Shown here: positions 35,479 to 44,729 of the stretch, piece by piece
Layout of the letters: every line of letters starts with the position of its first letter
Position numbering within the stretch: position 1 is the stretch's first letter
NCBI RefSeq assembly: GCF_003449015.1
Contig: NZ_QRGD01000004.1
Location: 310,001-374,000 of the forward strand
DNA: 64,000 bases
Reading direction: 5' to 3'
Source: Aureibaculum luteum
Lineage (GTDB): Bacteria > Bacteroidota > Bacteroidia > Flavobacteriales > Flavobacteriaceae
Position numbers and translations under genes: made by a program
Notes under the pieces: generated by a model
Database searches by the model: none
Seen by the model: only the letters and a program-made list of their open reading frames with translations
Told to the model about the DNA's origin: nothing

Positions 35479-36912
35479 TTATGGATATTTAAAACCTAAA
35501 TCATTATGCCTTACTTTTTTTAATTTCTTCTTTAATTTCTTTTGAAAAGAGGATACTATCTTTTTGTAGTTAAGGTCATTTGCCAAGTTTGTAAATTGCT
35601 GAGGGTCTTTGACCATATCAAATAATTCAATACCTGCAGAAGCATCTTCGTTGTATTGAATATAAGCCCATTTTTCTGTTCTTAACAAAAAAGACTTACC
35701 ACCTTGTGATACACTAAAAGCTTCTTGTCTAACTTGAAACTCAGCATTATCAATTGTTTTAACCAAACTCTTACCCTGTAAGTGTATTGAAGATTTTATA
35801 CCCGCCAATTCAGAAATTGTAGGATATAAATCCAACAACTCTACAAATGAATTACAAACTTTCGGCTCTTTACCTGGAACTTTAATAATTAAAGGAACCT
35901 GGACAGATTCTTCATGTAAACTCACTTTCATCCAAAAATTATGTTCTCCTAAATGAAAACCATGATCTGAAGTAAAAATAACGATAGTGTTATCCTCTAA
36001 TCCCTCATTTTTTAAAGTTTCTAGCACTTTACCCACTTGAGTATCCATATATGATACCGAGGCATAATATGCAGCCACCGCTTTTTTCTCTTGCTCTAAA
36101 GACATTTGTCCATTAACACTTGTAACATAATTGATCCCTCTCTTAGGAATATCATCCCAATCGCCTTTTACTTTTTGAGGCATTATGATTTCTTCGTGTG
36201 GATAGGGTTCAAAATATGCTTTTGGAGCTACAAAAGGAACATGAGGACGTACAAAACCTACGGCTATAAAGAAGGGTTCGTTTTTATGTTTCTTTATTAA
36301 TTGTATGGCTTTTTGAGCTGTTTTCCCATCAGAATGCACTAAGTCATCACCTTCCGCCTTAACAATGGTCATCACATTACCTCCCTTTCTTTCTATTTTA
36401 CCATCAGGATTCCCTTGAACTAGTTCTGCTTCTCCGATGGCTTTCCATTCAGGACCTTGACTATTAAAACGCTCCGTCCAAGACGCTTCATCATCTTGTC
36501 CATTAGATCCTGTTTCAATATCAATAGGAACTCCCATATGAAAAATCTTACTTACTCTTGCCGTATAGTATCCATTATCCTTGAACAATTGTGTCATTGT
36601 TTTTCTGTCGGGACCAATATTTTCTCGTCCACTAACATAGCCGAAAGTCTTAGTAGCATTAGGATAATAACCAGACATAAACGAAGCTCTAGAGGGCCCA
36701 CATACAGGATATTGAGAATATGCTTTTGTATATCGCACACCTTCTGAAGCTAATTTATCTATATTTGGCGTTTTACAGGCGTTATTTTCATAAGATGAAA
36801 CCGCAGTTGCTGTTAAATCATCAGATATAATAAATAAGATGTTTGGTTTTTTCTGTTGAGAAATGGAATTAAAACTCCAAAAAAAAATGAATATAAAAAT
36901 AAATTGCTTCAT
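35479..36912 (-). CDS. Type I sulfatase, iduronate-2-sulfatase-like
   Basis: 477 residues. Signal peptide 1-18. Hydrolyses sulfate esters using formylglycine made from the Cys of CGPSRASFMSGYY (CxPSR motif). Metal ligands are visible in LFIISDDLT near the N-terminus and FTSDHGFHLGEHNFW later. The overall order matches iduronate-2-sulfatase-type enzymes (family S1_7-like) acting on sulfated polysaccharides in the periplasm. An anaerobic or oxygen-type formylglycine maturase is not in the window. It is followed by the RDD gene in the same direction and separated from hisH by 64 bases. Confidence 0.93.
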   Translation of the reverse strand: MKQFIFIFIFFWSFNSISQQKKPNILFIISDDLTATAVSSYENNACKTPNIDKLASEGVRYTKAYSQYPVCGPSRASFMSGYYPNATKTFGYVSGRENIGPDRKTMTQLFKDNGYYTARVSKIFHMGVPIDIETGSNGQDDEASWTERFNSQGPEWKAIGEAELVQGNPDGKIERKGGNVMTIVKAEGDDLVHSDGKTAQKAIQLIKKHKNEPFFIAVGFVRPHVPFVAPKAYFEPYPHEEIIMPQKVKGDWDDIPKRGINYVTSVNGQMSLEQEKKAVAAYYASVSYMDTQVGKVLETLKNEGLEDNTIVIFTSDHGFHLGEHNFWMKVSLHEESVQVPLIIKVPGKEPKVCNSFVELLDLYPTISELAGIKSSIHLQGKSLVKTIDNAEFQVRQEAFSVSQGGKSFLLRTEKWAYIQYNEDASAGIELFDMVKDPQQFTNLANDLNYKKIVSSFQKKLKKKLKKVRHNDLGFKYP

Positions 36913-36976
36913 AGTTAGTTATTTATAATTACAAGTTAAAATATATATTTAAAGTCCTATTCTACTAATTTATGAC

Positions 36977-37561
36977 TTATTTCAACTCCAAAAAATTCTC
37001 CAATAACAACTCCCCAGCATTGCTACTTTTTTCCGGATGAAACTGAACACCATAAAAATTACCTTTTTTTAAAGCTGAAGAATAGTCCATTTCATAATTA
37101 GTGACTGCAATAGTTTCAGCACAAATGGGTGCATAAAAACTATGTACCAAGTACATATATTCCTGCTCTCTTATCCCCTTAAACAAAGTAGATTTTAAAT
37201 CCGTAAGTGTATTCCATCCAATTTGGGGTACTTTTACTTTGTTACTAAATTTGACAACGTCTACATCAAAAATACCTAACCCCTTTGTATTGCCTTCTTC
37301 ACTATAGTTACACATCAATTGCATTCCTAAGCAAATACCCAAAACGGGTTGTTTTAATTGTGGAATAAGAGTATCCAACCCAGTGGATCTTAACTTTTCC
37401 ATAGCACTACTCGCCTCTCCTACACCAGGAAAAATAACTTTATCGGCGGATTGAATCGTCACTGCATCATGACTGAGAATGGCTTCATACCCCAATCTTT
37501 GAATAGCAAATTTGATGCTTTGAATGTTTCCGGCTCCGTAGTCGATGATGACTATCTTCAT
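36977..37561 (-). CDS. hisH: Imidazole glycerol phosphate synthase, glutamine amidotransferase subunit
   Basis: 194 residues. Supplies ammonia from glutamine to HisF for imidazole glycerol phosphate. Seen: MKIVIIDYGAGNIQSIK, PGVGEASSAM, the nucleophile Cys in LGICLGMQLM and the His/Glu pair in GVQFHPEKS. It is the last gene of the his operon in this window: hisA, hisF and hisIE, which usually follow in Bacteroidota, are replaced by a sulfatase gene. A 116-base spacer with a hairpin separates it from hisB. Confidence 0.96.
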   Translation of the reverse strand: MKIVIIDYGAGNIQSIKFAIQRLGYEAILSHDAVTIQSADKVIFPGVGEASSAMEKLRSTGLDTLIPQLKQPVLGICLGMQLMCNYSEEGNTKGLGIFDVDVVKFSNKVKVPQIGWNTLTDLKSTLFKGIREQEYMYLVHSFYAPICAETIAVTNYEMDYSSALKKGNFYGVQFHPEKSSNAGELLLENFLELK

Positions 37562-37602
37562 AGTATAAATATTATTATAAGATTTAAATAAATAATCCCT
37601 CC

Positions 37603-37667
37603 CTCCTTTTTTTACAAACCTTAAATTAATTGCTTAACAAATATAAGCTTACAGGTTAAAAAGGGAG
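37603..37667 (-). repeat. Imperfect hairpin in the hisB-hisH spacer
   Basis: On the minus strand CTCCCTTTTTAACC pairs with GGTTTGTAAAAAAAGGAG apart from bulges, enclosing a ~33-base loop. No T-run follows, so it is not a canonical terminator. It may affect stability or readthrough into hisH. Confidence 0.35.
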
Positions 37668-37677
37668 CTCTCTCTAT

Positions 37678-38811
37678 TTACAACATTCCTTTTGTGCTTG
37701 GTAGTATCATTTTATCGGCATCACGTTTTACAGAAGCTTTAATAGCTTTAGCAAAAGCTTTAAAAATTGCCTCAATTTTATGATGTTCATTTTCGCCTTC
37801 AACTTTTACATTTAAGTTCGCTTTGGCACCATCTGTAAAAGATTTAAAGAAATGATAAAACATCTCTGTAGGCATTTTTCCAATCATTTCGCGTTTAAAA
37901 TCAGCATCCCAAACCAACCAATTTCTGCCTCCAAAATCAATACTAACTTGAGCTAAACAATCGTCCATAGGTAATGAAAAACCGTAACGTTCTATGCCTA
38001 GTTTATTACCTAATGCCTCACTAAAAACTTCTCCTAGAGCTATGGCTGTATCTTCAATAGTATGATGTTCGTCAACTTCCAAATCGCCTTTAACACTAAT
38101 TTCTAAGTCCATTTGTCCGTGACGTGAAATTTGGTCTAACATATGGTCAAAAAAAGCAATTCCAGTATCAATTTTACTTTTTCCGGTACCATCAAGATTT
38201 AATTTGATGCTAATATCCGTTTCATTCGTTTTTCTTTGAATCTCTGCAGTCCTATTATCTAATTTCAAAAACTCATAAATGCGTTGCCAATTATTGGTTT
38301 CCAATGCTATGTACTCATCTAATTCATCACGCTTAACGGTAATCTCATCTGTTCCTAAATGAGTATTATCATTTATAAAAAAACCTTTTGACCCTAGATT
38401 TTTAGCCAACTCAATATCAGTTAAACGATCTCCAATAACAAATGAATTTTTTAAATCATAGTCCTCTGAAAAATACTTTGTCAATAAGCCTGTATTTGGC
38501 TTTCTTGTCGGTGCGTTATCTTTAGCATACGTTTTATCAATTACTATTTCGTTAAATACAACACCTTCATTTTTAAAAACATCGACAATAAAATTATGAA
38601 CGGGCCAAAATGTATCTTCTGGAAAACTCTCTGTTCCCAATCCATCTTGGTTGGTTATCATAACCAATTCATAGTCTAATTCATTTGCTATTTTAGGTAA
38701 ATAGGCCAATGCTTTTGGATAAAATGTTAATTTTTCAAAACTATCAATTTGCTCATCAGTAGTCTCTCTAATAATTGTTCCGTCTCTATCAATGAAAAGG
38801 ACTTTCTTCAT
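37678..38811 (-). CDS. hisB: Bifunctional histidinol-phosphatase / imidazoleglycerol-phosphate dehydratase
   Basis: 377 residues. The N-terminal HAD phosphatase domain (about 1-170) shows DRDGTI near residue 8 and [12 protein letters not shown]; the C-terminal IGPD domain (about 185-377) shows [27 protein letters not shown] and later [14 protein letters not shown], the two Mn-binding His clusters. It performs steps 6 and 8 of histidine synthesis. The gap to hisC is 2 bases. The fusion, as in enterobacteria, is common in Bacteroidota. Confidence 0.97.
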   Translation of the reverse strand: MKKVLFIDRDGTIIRETTDEQIDSFEKLTFYPKALAYLPKIANELDYELVMITNQDGLGTESFPEDTFWPVHNFIVDVFKNEGVVFNEIVIDKTYAKDNAPTRKPNTGLLTKYFSEDYDLKNSFVIGDRLTDIELAKNLGSKGFFINDNTHLGTDEITVKRDELDEYIALETNNWQRIYEFLKLDNRTAEIQRKTNETDISIKLNLDGTGKSKIDTGIAFFDHMLDQISRHGQMDLEISVKGDLEVDEHHTIEDTAIALGEVFSEALGNKLGIERYGFSLPMDDCLAQVSIDFGGRNWLVWDADFKREMIGKMPTEMFYHFFKSFTDGAKANLNVKVEGENEHHKIEAIFKAFAKAIKASVKRDADKMILPSTKGML

Positions 38812-38813
38812 AA

Positions 38814-39857
38814 TTATATTTCTTTTAATGCTTTTATCAATTTTTTATTTTCTTGTTCTGTACCAATAGTAAATCGTAAACAATTTTCACATAATGGTTG
38901 ACTTGATCTATTTCTAACTACAATTCCCTTTTCTAATAATTGTGCATACCTTTTATCCGCATTGTCTACTTTCACTAACACAAAATTACTATCTGTGGGA
39001 TAAATAGTATCTACAAAACCCACCTCAAGTAATTCTTTAAGTAACTTACTCTTTCCAGTTGTAATTATGCTGATTTCATTTTTAACGTTTTCAGTATCAT
39101 CCAACCTTTTAATTGCTCGCTGTTGCGTTAATTCATTAACATTATATGGTGGTTTAATTTTGTTTACTACTGCAATAATTTCTGAAGAAGCATAACAAAT
39201 TCCCAGTCGTATTCCTGCCATACCATACGCCTTAGATAGTGTTTGTGTAACTATTAAATTTGGATAATTCTGAAGTTTATTCAACCAACTTTCTTCTGAT
39301 GAAAAATCGACATATGCTTCATCAATGACTACCAAACCATTAAATGATTTTAGTAAATTTTCAATAATTACAGCATCAAAAGTATTACCCGAAGGGTTAT
39401 TTGGTGAACATATAAACAACAACTTTGTGTGCTTGTCAACTGCCTCCAAAATTGCATCAACATCCGGCTGAAAGTCATTTACTAGCAACACTTCCTTATT
39501 CTCAACATTATTAATATTAGCCAAAACTCCGTACATGCCATATGTTGGTGGTAATGTAATTACATTATCTTCTTTGGGCTCACAAAAAGCTCGATAAATG
39601 AGATCTAAAACTTCATCACTCCCATTACCTAACAAAATATTCTCTAGTTGAACACCTTTTTGTTCTGCTAATATTTTTTTCACAGTCCTTTGTTGCGGAT
39701 CCGGATAACGATTTACACCATTTTCAAAAGGATTTTCATTCGCATCTAAAAAGACCATATCCTGATCAAAATTCTTAAATTCATCACGTGCTGATGAATA
39801 CGGTTTTAACGCCTTAACATTTGGACGAATTAAACTATTTAGATTAAAATTATTCAT
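38814..39857 (-). CDS. hisC: Histidinol-phosphate aminotransferase
   Basis: 347 residues, class I/II PLP aminotransferase. Seen: [30 protein letters not shown], the NPSG turn in [19 protein letters not shown] and the PLP Lys in [14 protein letters not shown]. Converts imidazole acetol phosphate and glutamate to histidinol phosphate. Overlaps hisD by 8 bases. Confidence 0.97.
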   Translation of the reverse strand: MNNFNLNSLIRPNVKALKPYSSARDEFKNFDQDMVFLDANENPFENGVNRYPDPQQRTVKKILAEQKGVQLENILLGNGSDEVLDLIYRAFCEPKEDNVITLPPTYGMYGVLANINNVENKEVLLVNDFQPDVDAILEAVDKHTKLLFICSPNNPSGNTFDAVIIENLLKSFNGLVVIDEAYVDFSSEESWLNKLQNYPNLIVTQTLSKAYGMAGIRLGICYASSEIIAVVNKIKPPYNVNELTQQRAIKRLDDTENVKNEISIITTGKSKLLKELLEVGFVDTIYPTDSNFVLVKVDNADKRYAQLLEKGIVVRNRSSQPLCENCLRFTIGTEQENKKLIKALKEI

Positions 39858-41139
39858 CTTTTAAACTATTTAACCGCAATGTAACTGCATTTTTATGAGC
39901 TTGTAAACCTTCGGCACTAGCCATTATTTCTATGGCATTGCCTATATTCTTAATTCCTATTTTCGTCACTTTTTGAAAAGTCATACTCTTTAAAAAGCTA
40001 TCTAAATTTACACCACTATATTGCTTAGCATAACCATTAGTAGGTAAGGTATGATTAGTACCCGAAGCATAATCTCCAGCACTCTCAGGTGTATAGTTCC
40101 CTATAAAAACAGAACCTGCATTTTGTATACCATCTATATAAAAATCTTCATTTTTAGTACAAATAATAAAATGTTCCGGTCCATATTGATTGATTAAATT
40201 TAAGGCAATAGCATCATTATCAACATAAATTAATTTGGAATTATCTATCGCTTTCTGAGCCATAGTTTTTCTAGGCAGATCATTTATTTGTAATTCTATT
40301 TCTGTTTCCACTTTATCTATCAAAGATTTAGAGGTAGAAACTAGAATTACTTGACTATCGGAACCATGTTCAGCCTGACTCAATAAATCTGAAGCCACAA
40401 AACTTGCATTTGCTGTATCATCAGCTACTATTAACAATTCAGATGGTCCTGCTGGCATATCAATAGCTACACCATATTTTGTTGCTAATTGCTTAGCAAC
40501 GGTTACGAATTGATTACCAGGGCCAAAAATTTTAAACACTTGCGGTATCGTTTCGGTACCAAAAGTCATTCCGGCAATAGCCTGAATCCCACCAACTTTA
40601 TAAACCTTAGTAACCCCACAAAGTTCAGCGGCATATAAAATTGCTGGATTTATATTTCCTTCCTTATCAGGAGGAGAACACAAAACAATTTCTGAGCAAC
40701 CAGCCAATTTAGCAGGAATAGCCAACATTAATACCGTTGAAAACAACGGAGCAGTACCTCCTGGAATGTAAATTCCTACTTTTTGAATAGGGCGTTTTTC
40801 TTGCCAACAATTGACACCAACAGCAGTCTCAACTTCAATTTTTGATGTTTTTTGTGCTTTATGGAATTTTTCTATGTTCTTCTTAGCCAAAAGAATGGCT
40901 TGTTTTAAACTCTCGTCAATGGGTTTCCCTTTTTCAGAAATTTCAGTTGCAGAAACTTGTATATTCTTTAACTCTATACCATCAAAAAGATTGGTGTATT
41001 TTTCAATGGCAACATCACCTTTCTGTTTTACCTCATTGAAAATTTCTAACACCGTTGCTTCAATATCTTCCACAGTCTGTGTAGGTCTCGATAATATCGT
41101 TGACCAACTGTCTTTTTCCGGGTTGTATATTTTATTCAT
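39850..41139 (-). CDS. hisD: Histidinol dehydrogenase
   Basis: 429 residues, full length. Oxidises histidinol to histidine with two NAD and one Zn. Seen: the NAD loop YIPGGTAPLFSTVLM, MPAGPSELLIVADD, QAEHGSDSQVILV (Zn and catalytic residues), GPEHFIICT and GDYASGTNHTLPT. It overlaps the GNAT gene by 8 bases upstream and hisC by 8 bases downstream, so translation is coupled along the operon. Confidence 0.97.
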   Translation of the reverse strand: MNKIYNPEKDSWSTILSRPTQTVEDIEATVLEIFNEVKQKGDVAIEKYTNLFDGIELKNIQVSATEISEKGKPIDESLKQAILLAKKNIEKFHKAQKTSKIEVETAVGVNCWQEKRPIQKVGIYIPGGTAPLFSTVLMLAIPAKLAGCSEIVLCSPPDKEGNINPAILYAAELCGVTKVYKVGGIQAIAGMTFGTETIPQVFKIFGPGNQFVTVAKQLATKYGVAIDMPAGPSELLIVADDTANASFVASDLLSQAEHGSDSQVILVSTSKSLIDKVETEIELQINDLPRKTMAQKAIDNSKLIYVDNDAIALNLINQYGPEHFIICTKNEDFYIDGIQNAGSVFIGNYTPESAGDYASGTNHTLPTNGYAKQYSGVNLDSFLKSMTFQKVTKIGIKNIGNAIEIMASAEGLQAHKNAVTLRLNSLKDE

Positions 41140-41569
41140 TTGTATATGTCTTTCTAAAATGGAAACCTAGCTTTTGACAACCATAGTTTTCCCAAAATTT
41201 ATTTCCTCTATTGTTACCAATATAACTATTTAATTCTGTGGCAACACAACCAATTGATTTGCCATAATCATTAACCCAATCTAAAAGTAATGGGCCAATT
41301 TCTTTTCCTCTATAATCTGGATGAATCATAACATTATCAGCTTCTAAATGTTTACCAATATAATACTTGAACAACACCCATACACCACAAATTCCAATCA
41401 ATCTATCTTCTTCATAGACTCCAGCACATTTATAATGATGCTTTAGCATTTCTGGGAGCCTTTCTTTTAAAACCTCAACACTTATTCTATCATCTAGCCG
41501 TCTTAAATAAGGAATAATTGTAAAAATATCCTCATCAGCTATAAATTTGATTTGATAAGGTGAATCCAT
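41132..41569 (-). CDS. GNAT-family N-acetyltransferase within the his operon
   Basis: 145 residues. The acetyl-CoA-binding motif A is visible in DNVMIHPDYRGKEIGPLLLDWV, with a closing NRGNKFWENYGCQKLGFHF typical of GNAT proteins. The gene abuts hisG (no gap) and overlaps hisD by 8 bases, so it is translated as part of the his operon and subject to the same attenuator. Substrate unknown; an amino group of a pathway intermediate or histidine itself is conceivable but not supported by sequence. Confidence 0.88.
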   Translation of the reverse strand: MDSPYQIKFIADEDIFTIIPYLRRLDDRISVEVLKERLPEMLKHHYKCAGVYEEDRLIGICGVWVLFKYYIGKHLEADNVMIHPDYRGKEIGPLLLDWVNDYGKSIGCVATELNSYIGNNRGNKFWENYGCQKLGFHFRKTYTNE

Positions 41570-42427
41570 TTATAAAACCATTTTTTCAATTGGGCACACT
41601 AAAATCCCTTCTGCTCCATTCAACTTTAATTCATCAATTACATCCCAAAATCTATCTTTATTAATTACGGTATGTATTGAACTCCAACCTGCTTCTGCCA
41701 AAGGCAAAACTGTTGGGCTTTTCATTCCTGGCAGTATTTTTATAATGTCGGCTACCTTATCGTTTGGAGCATTTAACAACACATATTTACTATTTCTCGC
41801 TTTAAGAACCGATTGAATTCTAAATTGAAGTTTATTTAATATACTTTGCTTTTCATCAGATAATGAAGGTGAAACCGTTAAAACAGCCTCACTTTTTAAT
41901 AAGACTTCAACTTCTTTTAAGTTATTTTTAAATAAGGTACTTCCACTTGAAACAATATCGACAATGGCATCAGCCAACCCAATATTTGGAGCAATCTCTA
42001 CAGAACCATTAATAACATGTAGCTCTGATTTTACGCCTTTTTTATCTAAAAACTGATTGACCGTATTTGGATATGAGGTTGCAATTCTCTTACCTTCTAA
42101 ATCCTTAATTGAACCGTATTCAACTGATTTAGGCACAGCAATAGAAACTTTACATTTCGAAAAACCTAATTTTTCAACTATGGGTAAGTCGTTTCCTTTT
42201 TCAATTAACGTGTTTTCTCCTATTATGGCAGCATCTACAACACCATCTCTAAGATACTGAGGTATATCTCCATTTCTTAGATACAAAACTTCAATAGGAA
42301 AATTTCTTGCAAAAGCTTTTAACTGATCTTTTCCATTATCTATGGAAATACCACAATTTTTAAGCAATTCTAATGACTCTTCATTTAATCTGCCTGATTT
42401 TTGAATGGCAATTTTTAATTTATTCAT
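41570..42427 (-). CDS. hisG: ATP phosphoribosyltransferase, long form
   Basis: 285 residues, the long form with a C-terminal ACT-like regulatory domain (about 210-285) for histidine feedback, so no HisZ is needed. First committed step of histidine synthesis: condenses ATP with PRPP. Seen: LKIAIQKSGRLNEESLELL, DAAIIGENTLIEKG, the PRPP loop DAIVDIVSSGSTLFKNN and the tail GAEGILVCPIEKMVL. First structural gene after the attenuator, directly followed by the GNAT gene. Confidence 0.97.
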   Translation of the reverse strand: MNKLKIAIQKSGRLNEESLELLKNCGISIDNGKDQLKAFARNFPIEVLYLRNGDIPQYLRDGVVDAAIIGENTLIEKGNDLPIVEKLGFSKCKVSIAVPKSVEYGSIKDLEGKRIATSYPNTVNQFLDKKGVKSELHVINGSVEIAPNIGLADAIVDIVSSGSTLFKNNLKEVEVLLKSEAVLTVSPSLSDEKQSILNKLQFRIQSVLKARNSKYVLLNAPNDKVADIIKILPGMKSPTVLPLAEAGWSSIHTVINKDRFWDVIDELKLNGAEGILVCPIEKMVL

Positions 42428-42455
42428 TTATTTAAAATTAGGTTCGATAGTGCAA

Positions 42456-42493
42456 ACAAATAAAAAACCCGCTTGAACTATTCAAACGGGTTT
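42456..42493 (-). terminator. Intrinsic terminator of the his attenuator
   Basis: On the minus strand AAACCCGTTTGAA pairs with TTCAAGCGGGTTT (13 bp including one G:U) around a TAG loop, followed by TTTTTTATTTG. It lies between the His-rich leader peptide and hisG, 34 bases before the hisG ATG. Confidence 0.85.
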
Positions 42494-42536
42494 ATATGAT
42501 TTTAGATTTAAAACACAACAACTCACCTCGCCTGAA
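42481..42536 (-). promoter_or_regulatory. Antiterminator of the his attenuator
   Basis: The segment TTCAGGCGAGGT (42525-42536), which is the end of the leader peptide gene, is complementary to ACCCGTTTGAA (42481-42491), the 5' arm of the terminator: 11 pairs with one bulged A and two G:U. Only one of the two structures can form. A ribosome stalled on the upstream His codons leaves the segment free (antitermination), while a ribosome that reaches the stop covers it (termination). Confidence 0.75.
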
Positions 42537-42576
42537 AGCCAGTATGGAAATGATGATGGATGTGATTTAAAGTCAT
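42523..42576 (-). CDS. hisL: Histidine operon leader peptide
   Basis: 17-codon gene reading MTLNHIHHHFHTGFQAR, ATG at 42576 and TGA at 42523-42525. Five of the residues at positions 5-11 are His (HIHHHFH), in a mix of one CAC and four CAT codons. It starts about 15-20 bases after the predicted transcription start, and is followed by an antiterminator arm and terminator, exactly the layout of ribosome-mediated attenuation known from enterobacterial his operons. It is too short for normal gene callers. Confidence 0.88.
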   Translation of the reverse strand: MTLNHIHHHFHTGFQAR

Positions 42577-42595
42577 TTTTTATATTATTGAAGCA

Positions 42596-42628
42596 CAAAT
42601 TTAATGGATAAATTTTTTATAATGCAAA
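42596..42628 (-). promoter_or_regulatory. Promoter of the his operon
   Basis: Minus-strand TTTG (42625-42628), 21 bases, then TAAATTTG (42596-42603), an exact TAnnTTTG box. The implied start is near 42590, about 15 bases before the leader peptide ATG. Confidence 0.7.
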
Positions 42629-42686
42629 TTTTTTAAGATTTTTTTTTCTGGTTTCTGAAATACTTATATAACGATTGTTCAATAAC

Positions 42687-43595
42687 TTATCCTTCCTTTA
42701 ACTTATTCATTTCTACCTGATGTTGTTTTTTAGCATAAGTATAACCGTAGTGCCACCATTTGGCCATTAACTTTTTATTGAACACTAATGAATTTGTAGT
42801 TAAAACGGTTGGCGTATAATATAAATTAAGCTTCACATTATCATGTGCAGCCTGTAATTTACCTATAGTTACATTATGTCTTTCTACTTGATCCATCATA
42901 AATTGAACCACATGAGTAATTAATGAAAAGGGATTTTTTGAAGGAATTCTATTGAGTTGGCTTACTTCGGTTTCTAAAATAATTACATCAATTTCAGTTG
43001 CTCCTCTCAAAATAGCTTCTCTGATAGGAACTAAAGAACCAAAGCCTCCATCGGCATATTCGCTTCCATTTTTACGCAATAAACTCATAAATGGCACATA
43101 GTTACAAGATGCCCAAATCCAATCACAAAAATCGAGGTAGCTACAATCTTGAATAGCTTTATATTCAACTACATTTTTGGTTAAGTTTGATACAGTTACT
43201 ACCACATCCTTTTCTGATGCTTTTATGCGATCAAAATAAGATTCAGTTACATACTTTTTTATTAATTTTCTTAAGTTTTTACTTTCACCAAAAGTCCGCC
43301 GTCCATTAATAAAATTCCACACTGTATTTAAATGATTAATGGAAACCACTTTTTCTCCATCAACAGTTTTTACGACAAAAGGATTATTGCTGAAAATTTT
43401 TCGTTGATTAATAGTCGTATAAATCGCTTTAAGCTCATATAGTTTTCCTAATGCTAAGTGCGATACCATTAAGCTACCGGTTGATGTACCTAAAAATAAA
43501 TCGTATTTATTGTTTTTTTCATCTATAAGATATTCAGCAACGCCACCTGCAAATGCCCCTTTACTCCCTCCTCCTGAAATTACTAATGCTCTCAT
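42687..43595 (-). CDS. Patatin-like phospholipase
   Basis: 302 residues. Patatin fold with the oxyanion loop SGGGSKGAFAGG (7-18), nucleophile Ser 38 in GTSTGSLMV and the catalytic Asp in YADGGFGSLVP, a complete Ser-Asp dyad. No signal peptide or C-terminal barrel, so it is a cytoplasmic acyl hydrolase rather than the PlpD type with an outer-membrane domain. The C-terminal region has LVFNKKLMAKWWHYGYTYA. Monocistronic, divergent from the BNR lipoprotein gene. Confidence 0.92.
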   Translation of the reverse strand: MRALVISGGGSKGAFAGGVAEYLIDEKNNKYDLFLGTSTGSLMVSHLALGKLYELKAIYTTINQRKIFSNNPFVVKTVDGEKVVSINHLNTVWNFINGRRTFGESKNLRKLIKKYVTESYFDRIKASEKDVVVTVSNLTKNVVEYKAIQDCSYLDFCDWIWASCNYVPFMSLLRKNGSEYADGGFGSLVPIREAILRGATEIDVIILETEVSQLNRIPSKNPFSLITHVVQFMMDQVERHNVTIGKLQAAHDNVKLNLYYTPTVLTTNSLVFNKKLMAKWWHYGYTYAKKQHQVEMNKLKEG

Positions 43596-43634
43596 ATTTA
43601 TACTATAATTCTTAGCTGTTTTAATTTAAAATTT

Positions 43635-43642
43635 TACTTTTG
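43635..43642 (+). promoter_or_regulatory. -7 box upstream of the BNR-repeat lipoprotein gene
   Basis: TACTTTTG (TAnnTTTG) 19 bases before the ATG at 43662. Confidence 0.4.
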
Positions 43643-43661
43643 ATAAAACTAACACATTTAT

Positions 43662-44708
43662 ATGAAATTGAAATTATTTATTTTTCTATTTATTACTACC
43701 TTTTTAATATTTTCCTGTAAAAAAACAATTATCCCTAGAGCTATTGAAAAGATCACTATCGAAGAAATAACTATTGATAGTTCAAGTATAAGAGCAATTT
43801 ATCCAATGAAAGATTCTAGTCTCTTTTACGCTACTTCTGATGGTTATTTGGGTTTAATGTTACCTACAAATCAAAATATTAAAGATAAAAAGGTTTTTTA
43901 TGATACTATTGTTCCTCATTTCAGAGCTATAGCCTCTAATTCAGAACATATTTTTATGCTAAGCGTAGGTAACCCTGCTCTTTTGTACAAATATGACGAA
44001 GGTGATTTAGAAATTGTTTATTCAGAAAATCATCCGAAAGTTTTTTATGATGCCATGGCCTTTTTTGATGAAAATAATGGTATTGCTATGGGTGACCCAA
44101 CGGAAGATTGCTTATCTGTTATTCTAACTAATAATGGGGGTAAATCTTGGCAAAAACTACCATGTGATGTCTTACCAAAAATTAATGAAGGCGAAGCTGC
44201 TTTTGCCGCAAGTAATAGCAACATCGCAATCCAAGGAAAAAATGTATGGTTAGTTACTGGAGGAAAATCAGCCAGAGTCTTTCATTCTCCTGATATGGGA
44301 AAAAATTGGAAAGCTTACGAAACACCAATTATTCAAGGAGATGACATGACAGGAATTTATAGTATCGATTTTTATGATACGAAAAACGGAATTATATTTG
44401 GAGGCGATTGGAATAATAAAGATAATAATAAAGGTAATAAAGCCGTTACAAAGGATGGCGGTAAATCTTGGCAATTAGTGGCCGAAGGTTTGGAACCTGG
44501 TTATAAAAGCTGTGTGCAATATGTTCCAGACACAAATGGACAAGAAATATTTGCTGTAGGCACCACTGGTATTTCCTTTTCTAATGATAGTGGAGCCACT
44601 TGGAAAAAAGTAAGTGACGATGCTTATTATACGATCCGATTTGTAAATAAGAATTTCGCATGGTTGGCTGGAAATAATAAGATAGGAAAGCTCATTTTAA
44701 ATAAATAG
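43662..44708 (+). CDS. YCF48/BNR-repeat beta-propeller lipoprotein
   Basis: 348 residues. Lipoprotein signal ending FSC (Cys 19). Repeats with the Asp-box/BNR pattern are visible: SVILTNNGGKSWQKL, SPDMGKNWKAYE, VTKDGGKSWQLV and SNDSGATWKKV, spaced as in YCF48/sialidase-like propellers. Often annotated as an oxidoreductase, but no cofactor or catalytic motif is present. It is followed 21 bases later by another small lipoprotein gene and by pepT. Confidence 0.85.
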   Translation: MKLKLFIFLFITTFLIFSCKKTIIPRAIEKITIEEITIDSSSIRAIYPMKDSSLFYATSDGYLGLMLPTNQNIKDKKVFYDTIVPHFRAIASNSEHIFMLSVGNPALLYKYDEGDLEIVYSENHPKVFYDAMAFFDENNGIAMGDPTEDCLSVILTNNGGKSWQKLPCDVLPKINEGEAAFAASNSNIAIQGKNVWLVTGGKSARVFHSPDMGKNWKAYETPIIQGDDMTGIYSIDFYDTKNGIIFGGDWNNKDNNKGNKAVTKDGGKSWQLVAEGLEPGYKSCVQYVPDTNGQEIFAVGTTGISFSNDSGATWKKVSDDAYYTIRFVNKNFAWLAGNNKIGKLILNK

Positions 44709-44729
44709 TAAATCAACTCAATAATAAAA

